Positions 6,348 to 14,158 of a DNA stretch of 35,299 nucleotides are shown here, in pieces. The notes under the pieces were generated by a model. It was not told the DNA's origin and did no database searches. It was given only the letters and a program-made list of their open reading frames with translations. The position numbers were made by a program, and so were the translations under genes. The DNA is from Candidatus Gastranaerophilales bacterium (lineage in GTDB: Bacteria > Cyanobacteriota > Vampirovibrionia > Gastranaerophilales > UBA9579). The DNA is taken from the NCBI GenBank assembly GCA_028689995.1, contig JAQVCB010000019.1:1-35299 (forward strand), read 5' to 3'. How positions within the stretch are numbered: the stretch's first letter is position 1; each line of letters begins with the position of its first letter.

Positions 6348-8216
6348 CTATTTAATGTTTATTTCTATATTTTTAGTATTATTTGCCTGTTCATATCTTG
6401 AAATTATTTCTATAACAGCTTGTGCTGCGCTTGATCTAACTCTGCAAAATTTATCATTGTAAGCCAATTTTAAAATGTCAATATCATTGGGACTTCCAGT
6501 ATTACCCAGCATAATTGCAGCAGAAGCCCTGATCTTTGAATCATCGGTACTTAGAAGCAATGTTTTTAAAACATCCAATCCTTTTTTATTTTGCATTCTT
6601 GCCAGATTATAAGCACTGTTAACTTTAACCCAGTTATTTTTATCTTCCAACAAAGCAGTTAAAATATTTTCTATAGGAAATTTATCGGTAATAATGACAG
6701 GCTTTCTTGAGGATAAAAATTTTCTTAATACATCAAATCCTGAATCATTATTATTGTTGTAAAGCAAAAGAGCTGCTGTCAGTCCATTATTTTTACTAGA
6801 ATTATCAAAAGCAATTGTCTTTAAATCTTCTAATGTTATATTTTTATATTTTGAATTAGCAAGATACAGAACAGCTATATCTTTAGCTTCTTTCGTCGAT
6901 TCATCATAATCTTTAGTAATATTTTCAAGATATTTGGTTGATCCGGATATTTTATAGAGCAAAATTGAGGCAGAAAGCCTTATATCTATAGTTTTACTTT
7001 TATTAGCAAGATTTTTTAATACTTTTTTGGGGTTTTTACCGTAATTTATAAGACATTTGGCTGACTGAATTTTTATTTGATCATTATCCAGTTTTGTTAA
7101 TTCATATATTGAGGGCAATAAGTATCTATTATTTGTGCTTAATATTATATTTATTGTCGGCAAACTAAAGTGTTTATCATAGATTAGAGGTTTTATGATA
7201 GCATTTATTTTTTTATCCGGAAAGCTTGCAAGAATTTTTAATGCGGCAAGACTAATAAGGTCTGATTCATCAAAAACATATCTTTTTAAAATTTTAATAA
7301 TATGATCATTTTGAGATTTAATTTTGATATTATTCTTGTATTGTTCAAAGAAAGAGATTATTCCAATTTTTATTGTTGCATCTGAATGAGAACTCAAATT
7401 TTCAATTATTGAAAAATCAATATTTCCTTTAATATCTTTAAGTTTTAATGCTAGATATCTCAGGTATTCAATGTTTTTAGAAAAACAATAGTCCTGTATA
7501 AACTTTAAATAAGTATTATCACCGTTATTGATAAGTATTATTGCCAGATTTATTATTATTTTGGGATCTTTTTCAGATTTAAGCATGTTTCTGGCTGTAT
7601 CCAGAACTTGTATATCTTTAGAAGAACTTAATATATCAGTAATTAACAGGTTTTCATTAATAGATGCTTTATTAAGCATACCTAGCAAGATATAAGTTGA
7701 TTCAGGACTATTTATTTTTGCCAGGCCTTTTATTCCAATAATTTTTTCTTCATTGTTGTTACTTTTTGTCATTTCGGTAAAAACTTGCAAAGCTTCATTT
7801 TTATCAAGATTCTTCAATAAACTTTTTGAAAATTCCTTAATTGCAGGTTCATTAGACTGAGATAATTCTTTAAGTAAATAACCAAACATATAATTTTTAT
7901 CTATCAGATATTGGATTTTTGAATCTATGTTGTTATTTACAGTTTGGGTTTTATTATCTTTTGATATGAAATTCTGGAAATGATTAACAGAGAAGTCAAA
8001 ATTTAAACCCTCTAAATTTGCCATTTCTTCTAAAGTTTGCATTCTATAGAGAATATTGTTGTTATTATCATAAATAATTTTTGCAAGAGCAAGATAAGCA
8101 TCTTTTTTTTGTTCGGATAGGTTTGAGGATGAAGCAGTTGCACTAAAATTAATTGTTGAAAAAATAAAAGCTGCTATCAGGAAACTCAATATTAGCTTTT
8201 TAATTCTATATTTCAT
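6348..8216 (-). CDS. exported HEAT-repeat protein
   Basis: The 622-aa protein starts with a signal peptide: basic MKYRIKKL, hydrophobic ILSFLIAAFIFSTI, then small residues ATASSS as a likely cleavage site. The rest is built of roughly 30-40 residue helical pairs, clearest at the C-terminus (WVKVNSAYNLARMQNKKGLD and KIRASAAIMLGNTGSPNDID). These are typical HEAT or PBS-lyase-like repeats, a protein-binding scaffold. No catalytic motif is visible. It is rich in Lys, Asn and Ile. GGAG lies 14 bases before the ATG, which is long. Function unknown; a periplasmic or surface scaffold is the simplest reading. Confidence 0.8.
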   Translation of the reverse strand: MKYRIKKLILSFLIAAFIFSTINFSATASSSNLSEQKKDAYLALAKIIYDNNNNILYRMQTLEEMANLEGLNFDFSVNHFQNFISKDNKTQTVNNNIDSKIQYLIDKNYMFGYLLKELSQSNEPAIKEFSKSLLKNLDKNEALQVFTEMTKSNNNEEKIIGIKGLAKINSPESTYILLGMLNKASINENLLITDILSSSKDIQVLDTARNMLKSEKDPKIIINLAIILINNGDNTYLKFIQDYCFSKNIEYLRYLALKLKDIKGNIDFSIIENLSSHSDATIKIGIISFFEQYKNNIKIKSQNDHIIKILKRYVFDESDLISLAALKILASFPDKKINAIIKPLIYDKHFSLPTINIILSTNNRYLLPSIYELTKLDNDQIKIQSAKCLINYGKNPKKVLKNLANKSKTIDIRLSASILLYKISGSTKYLENITKDYDESTKEAKDIAVLYLANSKYKNITLEDLKTIAFDNSSKNNGLTAALLLYNNNNDSGFDVLRKFLSSRKPVIITDKFPIENILTALLEDKNNWVKVNSAYNLARMQNKKGLDVLKTLLLSTDDSKIRASAAIMLGNTGSPNDIDILKLAYNDKFCRVRSSAAQAVIEIISRYEQANNTKNIEINIK

Positions 8217-8251
8217 AGTTAAAAAATTACTCCGATTTAATTAAAAATTTT

Positions 8252-8372
8252 ATTATATCTGGACTTCAGTCGCAATGCCTGGCAAAGCTATGAATAAGAT
8301 TTTTAAGGTAAAACTGCTATTCACTTAAACGTTGCGCTTTGTGGTGCTTTTGCAAGGGTCGACTGCGTTTTC
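8252..8372 (+). repeat. internally deleted relative of the MITE-like element
   Basis: GGCAAAGCTATGAATAAGAT and TTTTAAGGTAAAACT (8281-8314) match 28444-28478 of the large element. TGCTTTTGCAAGGGTCGACT (8345-8364) matches 28599-28618. The roughly 100 bases between those blocks in the large copy are missing here. The ends are too decayed to show terminal repeats. Confidence 0.55.
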
Positions 8373-8722
8373 TATTATATAACCACATTTTTCAATGATG
8401 AACATTTATATGACGTAATTATTTCAAAAGTAGTTCTCATGTTTAACTGATTATATTTTACTTAAACTGCTAATTATTTTAATATGATCATGTCGGCAAA
8501 TTTTTAAATATGAAAATATATCTACAATGAGTTTGCGACTCCTTCTATAGAATATAAAATATATTTGAATCCAAAAACTTTATTATTATTTTAAACAATT
8601 ATTCATTATTCCATAACATTTTATAAATAATCATTCAAGTAAATGATTAAATTTGAATGATTATTTGAAATAATAAAAATAAGAAAACCACTTCTCTTAT
8701 CTTCTTCAATAGCTCTTTATGA
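8373..8722. other. non-coding stretch with a 13-bp perfect inverted repeat
   Basis: No ORF with a ribosome site is present on either strand. AATAATCATTCAA (8626-8638) and TTGAATGATTATT (8653-8665) form a perfect 13-bp stem with a 14-nt loop. Together with the plus-strand terminator at 8723-8747 this could be the 3' part of a small RNA. Otherwise AT-rich without recognisable signals. Confidence 0.35.
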
Positions 8723-8747
8723 TGTCTCTTTTAAAGAGACATTTTTT
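8723..8747 (+). terminator. orphan intrinsic terminator on the plus strand
   Basis: TGTCTCTTTTAAAGAGACA (8723-8741) is a self-complementary 19-mer followed directly by six T. Both neighbouring genes are on the minus strand, so the T-run serves no annotated gene. On the minus strand no T-run follows the hairpin. Confidence 0.6.
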
Positions 8748-8773
8748 ATTGCAAAGCGTAAGTGTGAATGAAA

Positions 8774-9649
8774 CTACACTTTTAAATATTTGCGTACAGA
8801 TATGATACTGCCTGTCGACCCGACTATAAGACCCATCATCAGTAGTGCTAATATAACAATATTCGTATTTGTTACCGGTACAGGTACATGGAAGAAATCA
8901 AAAAGCTTGCTAAGATAACCATGCAATATATGTAAGGGTATCAATGAAATGAGAGCTCCTGATAGACCGTAAAATGCTCCTTGTAGAATATACGGAGCTT
9001 TGATATACCAGTTGCTTACGCCCATAAGTCTCATTATTTCAATTTCTCTTTTTCTGGATTGAATTACAAGATGAATAGTATTGCTGATAATAAACAATGT
9101 AAGTCCGCCTAGAAAAATAAGAACAATAATCGTTGCAATATTTGTAATATCATTTAAGCTCTGGATTTTTCTAGCGAGCTGTTTTGCATACTGAACCCCT
9201 TCAACTCCTCTGATTATTTTAATTCTAGTGACAACCTGATCAATATATTTTTGATTAATTACTCTAACGTGAATAGTGTCAGGAAGTGGATTTTTAATAT
9301 CAGGAACATCCATCTGGTTTTTTAAGTCATGCCATGCTTTTTCTTTAGGAATTATTTTGATACTTTTGACATAACCTACTTTAAGAATGTCATTGGCAAC
9401 TCGTTGAGGACTGGCATTTGATTGTAAATAAACTGATGCTTCAATTGTATTGCCCAGTTCCTGTACAAAAGATGCAATTCCCAGGCTGGTTCTAAATAAG
9501 CATCCAAATATACTCAATATTGCAGCCATAGTACCAATAATTACAATATTCATTAGCCCAGTTCTGCGCATACCTTTAAAAGTTTCTTTTATTATTCTGA
9601 ATATTATTCTTAATTCTGTTGCTATGTTAAGCGGTAAAATAAATATCAT
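8774..9649 (-). CDS. ftsX: cell-division protein FtsX
   Basis: Membrane partner of FtsE. The FtsEX complex activates peptidoglycan hydrolases at the septum or side wall in response to ATP hydrolysis. The 291-aa protein has the FtsX layout: a short cytoplasmic N-terminus ending in GMRRTGLMN, one TM helix (about 33-55), an extracellular domain (about 65-165, with the conserved VYLQ start and KNPLPDTIHV), then three TM helices (about 170-195, 220-243, 263-285). The cytosolic RKREIEIMRLMGVSNWYI loop between TM2 and TM3 is the family hallmark. It follows ftsE by 29 bases and is the last gene of the long minus-strand operon. Confidence 0.95.
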   Translation of the reverse strand: MIFILPLNIATELRIIFRIIKETFKGMRRTGLMNIVIIGTMAAILSIFGCLFRTSLGIASFVQELGNTIEASVYLQSNASPQRVANDILKVGYVKSIKIIPKEKAWHDLKNQMDVPDIKNPLPDTIHVRVINQKYIDQVVTRIKIIRGVEGVQYAKQLARKIQSLNDITNIATIIVLIFLGGLTLFIISNTIHLVIQSRKREIEIMRLMGVSNWYIKAPYILQGAFYGLSGALISLIPLHILHGYLSKLFDFFHVPVPVTNTNIVILALLMMGLIVGSTGSIISVRKYLKV

Positions 9650-9678
9650 TAGTAAAACTACCTCAATTAATAATCAGG

Positions 9679-10353
9679 CTATTCATATGTTCCTGAATAA
9701 ACGTCTCTAATAACTTTTCCACTTTCAAGTGTAACTACTCTCTTTTTAAAGCGGTCAACAATTGCCTGATCGTGAGTGGATACAACTATTGTAGTTCCTC
9801 TTAAATTAATTTGTTCCAATATTTCCATAATTTCAAGAGAAGTTTGAGGATCCAGATTTCCTGTAGGTTCATCTGCAATCAAAAGAGGTGGTCCATTAAC
9901 AATAGCTCTTGCAATACCTATCCTTTGTTGTTCACCGCCGGATAGTTCTGAAGGCTTTGCATCAATTTTATGTAAAAGGCCTACAACTTTTAAGGCTCCT
10001 TTTACGCGCATATCGATTTCTTTTGTGCTCATTCCCAAAGCTCTGATTACATATGCGACATTGTCATAGGCACTTTGATTTGTTAGTAGTTTAAAATCCT
10101 GAAATACCATCCCCATGCATTTTCTAAGCTGTGGAACCTGAGAATATTTGATTTTTGTTACATCAATTCCACCTACAAGAATTTCTCCATCTGTGGGAAG
10201 CTCTTCTCTATATATCAAACGCATTAAAGTTGACTTGCCGGCTCCGCTGGAACCTACCAGAAATACAAATTCACCAACTTTTATGTGTAAATTGAGATCA
10301 TCCAGAGCTCTATGCTCACCATATTCTTTTGTTATATTAGTCAATCTTATCAT
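9679..10353 (-). CDS. ftsE: cell-division ABC-transporter ATPase FtsE
   Basis: Cytosolic ATPase of FtsEX. All ABC motifs are intact: Walker A GSSGAGKST (34-42), Q-loop Q85, signature LSGGEQQR (137-144), Walker B LLIADEP (157-163) and H-loop H194. FtsE-specific features include a short 224-aa length and the VFQDFKLL sequence after the Q-loop. It begins 5 bases after the stop of the transketolase C-terminal subunit gene, so it is translationally close to the sugar-metabolism genes upstream, and it is followed by ftsX. Confidence 0.96.
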   Translation of the reverse strand: MIRLTNITKEYGEHRALDDLNLHIKVGEFVFLVGSSGAGKSTLMRLIYREELPTDGEILVGGIDVTKIKYSQVPQLRKCMGMVFQDFKLLTNQSAYDNVAYVIRALGMSTKEIDMRVKGALKVVGLLHKIDAKPSELSGGEQQRIGIARAIVNGPPLLIADEPTGNLDPQTSLEIMEILEQINLRGTTIVVSTHDQAIVDRFKKRVVTLESGKVIRDVYSGTYE

Positions 10354-10358
10354 ATGTT

Positions 10359-11312
10359 CTACTTTTTCTTTATTAACTCTATTACATCTTCGATAAATTT
10401 TTCAGCTATAAGTCCATATTCAGCCATAAGTTGAGTATCTTTTCCGCTTTGACCAAACTGATCTTTTACACCTATTCTTTTGATCAAAATTGGGCAGTTT
10501 TCAGAAAGGCACTCACTGATTGCACTTCCTAAGCCACCAATAATTGAATGATTTTCAATTGTTACAACTGCACCTGTCTTTTTTGCGCTTTTAATTATCG
10601 TTTCTTCATCAAGAGGTTTTACAACAGGCACATTTATTATTTCTGCAAGTATTCCCTTAGTTGCAAGCATTTTAGCACATTTTAATGTTTCATGAACAGT
10701 TTCGCCATTTGAAACAATTGTTACATCCATTCCTTCAGTTAGAATATTTGCTTTTGGAAAATTAAAGCTGTAATCGCCTTCAATAAAAATTTCTGGAATA
10801 GAAGATCTTGCTATTCTTATATAAACAGGTCCTTTGTAACTTGCAGCAAATTTAATAGCTTCTCTTGTTTCCAGACTATCTGCCGGAACTATCACTGTCA
10901 TATGTGGGATACTACGCATTATACTGACATCTTCCAGTGCCTGATGGCTTGCACCATCTTCACCTACAGTAACTCCGCCATGTGTTGCAACTATTTTGAC
11001 GTTAAAATTCGGATAAGCAATTGAATTTCTTATCTGTTCCCATGCCCTGCCTGTTGCAAACATTGCAAATGTACTGACAAAAGGTATTTTTCCGCAGGTA
11101 CTAAGTCCTGCCGCAACACCCATAGCGTCTTGTTCAGCAATTCCTATATTAAAAAATCTTTCCGGAAAAACTTTTGCGAATTTTTGGGTTTGAGTTGAAC
11201 AGGAAAGATCAGCATCAAGAACTACAATATTAGGATTTTGATGACCGAGCTCTACCAGAGTTTCACCGTAAGCTGCTCTTAATGAGCTTTGAACTACTTT
11301 ATCAGCTAACAT
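10359..11312 (-). CDS. transketolase, C-terminal subunit
   Basis: Second half of a split transketolase, which moves two-carbon ketol units between sugar phosphates in the pentose phosphate pathway using thiamine diphosphate. The 317-aa protein carries the pyrimidine-binding domain, with the catalytic Glu60 in NIGIAEQDAMG that activates the cofactor, and the C-terminal transketolase domain from about residue 190. It needs the N-terminal subunit encoded upstream. The start ATG at 11312 uses GAGGA. The region just upstream has been duplicated with a small palindromic insert, so a second copy of the same SD plus ATGTTAGCTGA lies 61 bases further upstream. Confidence 0.95.
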   Translation of the reverse strand: MLADKVVQSSLRAAYGETLVELGHQNPNIVVLDADLSCSTQTQKFAKVFPERFFNIGIAEQDAMGVAAGLSTCGKIPFVSTFAMFATGRAWEQIRNSIAYPNFNVKIVATHGGVTVGEDGASHQALEDVSIMRSIPHMTVIVPADSLETREAIKFAASYKGPVYIRIARSSIPEIFIEGDYSFNFPKANILTEGMDVTIVSNGETVHETLKCAKMLATKGILAEIINVPVVKPLDEETIIKSAKKTGAVVTIENHSIIGGLGSAISECLSENCPILIKRIGVKDQFGQSGKDTQLMAEYGLIAEKFIEDVIELIKKK

Positions 11313-11374
11313 ACTTGTCCTCTTCCTGTTTCTTCCTGATGGGCATACCTGCCCATCCTACTTCAGCTAACATA
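11302..11374. repeat. 12-bp direct repeats flanking a small palindromic insert between the transketolase genes
   Basis: TCAGCTAACATA occurs at 11302-11313 and again at 11363-11374. With imperfect extension toward the SD (GAGGATAGAATATG against GAGGACAAGTATG on the minus strand) the repeat reaches about 22 bp. Between them is a perfect 8-bp stem GATGGGCA-TACC-TGCCCATC (11338-11357). The copy near 11374 would initiate a 23-codon ORF that ends within the true start region. Confidence 0.75.
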
Positions 11375-11376
11375 TT

Positions 11377-12234
11377 CTATCCTCTCAATTCTTCAATGGC
11401 AATATTATATTCTTCATCGTTAGGAGCTTTTCCATGCCATGAAGCATTATTTTCCATAAATGATACCCCTTTGCCTTTAACGGTATTGGCGACAATAACT
11501 ACAGGTGAGTTGGTCTGTTTGCCAATTAATCTGGATTTCTGAAGGGCTTCATAAATTTCCTCATAGTCGTGTCCATATATTTCAAGAACTTGCCAGCCAA
11601 ATGCTGCCCATTTTTTCGAAATATCACCGATTGACATAACACATTCTGTGCTACCGTCGATTTGAAGGCAGTTCCTGTCAATAATAGCTGTTAAGTTATT
11701 TAGTTTATAATGCGCTGCTGTCATAGCAGCTTCCCAAACTTGTCCTTCCTGAGTTTCTCCGTCTCCTAGTATTGTAAAGACTTGAGAATCTTTTTTATCA
11801 AGTCTTAAACCAAGAGCAACACCGCATGCCATAGATAATCCCTGTCCAAGAGAACCTGTAGAAACTTCTATGCCGGGTAAAAGACCATAAGATGGATGTC
11901 CCTGCAACCTTGAATGCAAAGCCCTGAATGTTTTTAATTCTTCTTTTTTGAAATATCCAACTTCAGCTAGAACTGCATACAGAGCAGCTGAGGCGTGTCC
12001 TTTGGCCAGGATAAATCTGTCTCTATTTTCCCAGTTTGGACTTTTATTCCATTTTGGATCATGTTTTAGACATTTGGAATAGAGTACGATTAAAATATCA
12101 ACGATAGAAAGAGCTCCTCCGGGGTGACCGGATTTAGCTCCATGTATCATAGTTAATATATCTTTTCTAAGATTCATTGAAACTTTTGACAGGTCTTCTA
12201 TTTCTTTCTGGCTTAACTTTGCAATCTCACTCAT
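11377..12234 (-). CDS. transketolase, N-terminal subunit
   Basis: Thiamine-diphosphate-binding half of the split transketolase. The 285-aa protein has the cofactor motif GDGETQEGQVWEA starting at residue 157 and ending with the conserved N188 in IIDRN. It also has HPGG at 37-40, the LAKGHAS loop (77-82) and STGSLGQGL (125-133), which are all typical of transketolase. The two-gene form is common in Firmicutes, Thermotogae and archaea. The start is 2 bases from the stop of the TagA-family gene, which points to cotranscription. Confidence 0.95.
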   Translation of the reverse strand: MSEIAKLSQKEIEDLSKVSMNLRKDILTMIHGAKSGHPGGALSIVDILIVLYSKCLKHDPKWNKSPNWENRDRFILAKGHASAALYAVLAEVGYFKKEELKTFRALHSRLQGHPSYGLLPGIEVSTGSLGQGLSMACGVALGLRLDKKDSQVFTILGDGETQEGQVWEAAMTAAHYKLNNLTAIIDRNCLQIDGSTECVMSIGDISKKWAAFGWQVLEIYGHDYEEIYEALQKSRLIGKQTNSPVVIVANTVKGKGVSFMENNASWHGKAPNDEEYNIAIEELRG

Positions 12235-12236
12235 TT

Positions 12237-13004
12237 TTAAAACTCTTTTCTTGTATTTTTATTATCAAGTGCAACTTTTATAAAAAACAGCGGCAGGGTA
12301 GGAAACATCCTGCTAAATCGGGAGGGTTGGGATATTAACCTGAAAAACCATTCCAGTCCAAACTTTCTAAATATAAAAGGAGCTCGTTTTACTTTATTTG
12401 CCCAAACGTCAAAGCTTCCTCCAACTCCGACCATCAAGGTTGAATTGAGGGTATTTTTATATTTTAGAATCCAAAGTTCCTGTTTTGGCACTCCCAGTGC
12501 TATAAATAGAACATCAGGTTTTAAGTCTGCCAGTTGCCCGATAATATCAGTTTCAGCGTTTTCGTCGAAATAACCGTCTCGAGCAAATATAATATTAATT
12601 GAAGGATATTTTTCTTTTAAATTTTTTACCATTATGTCAACGGTATCTTTTGATGCACCTAAGAATGCAATTGTATAGCCTTTTTCAGCGCAGGTACTTA
12701 TTAGTTTTTCAGAAAATTCTATACCCGGAAGCTGTTTTATATGCTTAATTTCAAGCTTATTAAGTGCTTTTATAATTCCTATTCCATCCGGAATAATTAA
12801 GTCTGCGCTTTTTAATGCAGTACTTAACTGAGTATTTTTTTCTCCCTGCATTATCATTTCAGGATTAAGTGTAACAACATGCCCGCCTGTGGATTTTTTT
12901 ATATAGTTATCCGCAAAACAAACAGCATCATCCATATTTACAAGGTCAACAGGATAACCGAGAATACAGGCTCTTAAATTGTTACTACCAATTTCTTGAC
13001 TCAA
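12237..13004 (-). CDS. tagA: WecG/TagA/CpsF-family glycosyltransferase
   Basis: Family GT26 enzyme that adds an N-acetylmannosamine-type sugar to an undecaprenyl-linked acceptor at the inner face of the membrane, in teichoic acid or related polymer synthesis. In 255 aa it has all family blocks: VVTLNPEM (43-50), IPDGIGI (71-77, with D73 equivalent to the catalytic Asp of TagA), PDVLFIALGVPKQE, and GVGGSFDVWANKVKRAP followed by GLEWFFRL. The C-terminal basic/hydrophobic tail fits membrane docking. It is immediately downstream of csaB (23 bases), a pairing that suggests synthesis of a pyruvylated cell-wall polymer. The exact sugar is not determined. Confidence 0.92.
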   Translation of the reverse strand: MSQEIGSNNLRACILGYPVDLVNMDDAVCFADNYIKKSTGGHVVTLNPEMIMQGEKNTQLSTALKSADLIIPDGIGIIKALNKLEIKHIKQLPGIEFSEKLISTCAEKGYTIAFLGASKDTVDIMVKNLKEKYPSINIIFARDGYFDENAETDIIGQLADLKPDVLFIALGVPKQELWILKYKNTLNSTLMVGVGGSFDVWANKVKRAPFIFRKFGLEWFFRLISQPSRFSRMFPTLPLFFIKVALDNKNTRKEF

Positions 13005-13027
13005 CTTTTCCAGCTTTCAATTTGTTG

Positions 13028-14107
13028 CTACATTAATATTTTACTCAATAATTCCAGATTTTGTCGAGATTCTCGTTGTTTTTTCTCAGAAAAATTTTTT
13101 AACTTATCAGTGAAAGTATCTTTATTATTAATTAATTCCTGAAGTTTTTCTCTTAATTCGGTTAAATTTATATTATCAACTGAAATATAAGGTATTTGTG
13201 CATCTGTTGATAAGCTCTCTACTTTTGGATCATAAGATATTGCTAAGGTAGGAATATTGAATTTTATTGATATAAGATTAGCATGAAATCTCATTGCGAT
13301 AAAGAAATTAAGTTGGCTTATTAAGTCTGAAACTTCACAAATTGATAAATTAGATATAATACTGGTTTCAAAAGATTTGTTTACTTGTTTCATCACTTTT
13401 TCAAAATGTTTTGTTACATCCAGATCCTGCACGTCCTGCAAAGAAATTAATATTAACTGGTAATTTTCACTACTAAAGCTTGTATTAATTGCTTCTGCCA
13501 GATTTTTCAGATTTTTATCGTCTAAAGAATGCCAGCTTCTAAGTTGTATACCAACTTTTATTTTTTCTTTGCTGGCATCCAGATCATATTTTATTTCATC
13601 ACATTCAAGTCTCCAGACAGGATCAGCGGTTAATACTGATTTAACTCCTAATTTTTTAAGGAAGTTCTGACTTTCAGTATCCCTGACAGCAATAAAAACA
13701 AGTTTTTTTAATAAAATCGAAGTCAAAAAACGTCCAAACTTGCTTTTAATAGGCCCTATTCCCTGAGCATAAATACATGATTTAACTCCAAGTATAAGTG
13801 CGAGTAATATTAGTCCAAGATAATATAAAAGACTTTTAAAGCTGGTTATATCCTGTAAAAGGCTTCCACCTCCACTTATAAACAGGTCAGAAGATTTCAT
13901 ACAGGAAAAGATATTTTTAAAATCGAATCTATATACAGATTCAACATTGTATTTAAGCTTTGTTTTTTCAGGATTATCTGAAATTACAGTAATTTTAGGA
14001 TTATTTGTGCTGTTTTTAACGTCAGAAATAAGGACATGCAGTATTGCATCATCCCCAAAATTGTCAAAACCGTAATAACCCGAAATTAAAATTTTCTTCT
14101 GATTCAT
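13028..14107 (-). CDS. csaB: polysaccharide pyruvyl transferase CsaB
   Basis: Transfers pyruvate from PEP as a ketal onto a cell-wall polysaccharide; in Bacillus and cyanobacteria-like cells this anchors S-layer (SLH) proteins. The 359-aa protein starts ILISGYYGFDNFGDDAIL, the classic CsaB opening, followed by a GGGSLLQD motif, YAQGIGP, a basic VAVRD-like VRDTES and the MRFHAN motif with the conserved Arg and His near residue 272. It lies 51 bases after the first GH57 gene and 23 bases before tagA. No SLH-domain protein is in this window. Confidence 0.92.
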   Translation of the reverse strand: MNQKKILISGYYGFDNFGDDAILHVLISDVKNSTNNPKITVISDNPEKTKLKYNVESVYRFDFKNIFSCMKSSDLFISGGGSLLQDITSFKSLLYYLGLILLALILGVKSCIYAQGIGPIKSKFGRFLTSILLKKLVFIAVRDTESQNFLKKLGVKSVLTADPVWRLECDEIKYDLDASKEKIKVGIQLRSWHSLDDKNLKNLAEAINTSFSSENYQLILISLQDVQDLDVTKHFEKVMKQVNKSFETSIISNLSICEVSDLISQLNFFIAMRFHANLISIKFNIPTLAISYDPKVESLSTDAQIPYISVDNINLTELREKLQELINNKDTFTDKLKNFSEKKQRESRQNLELLSKILM

Positions 14108-14158
14108 ATTATACGCAATATTAGACTGATTATGCTTAATATTATATATTAAAAATAT

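Noticed and set aside
8761-8785. Hairpin AAGTGT...ACACTT at the end of ftsX as its terminator
   Set aside because: Only 6 bp, overlaps the stop codon and is not followed by a T-run on the minus strand.
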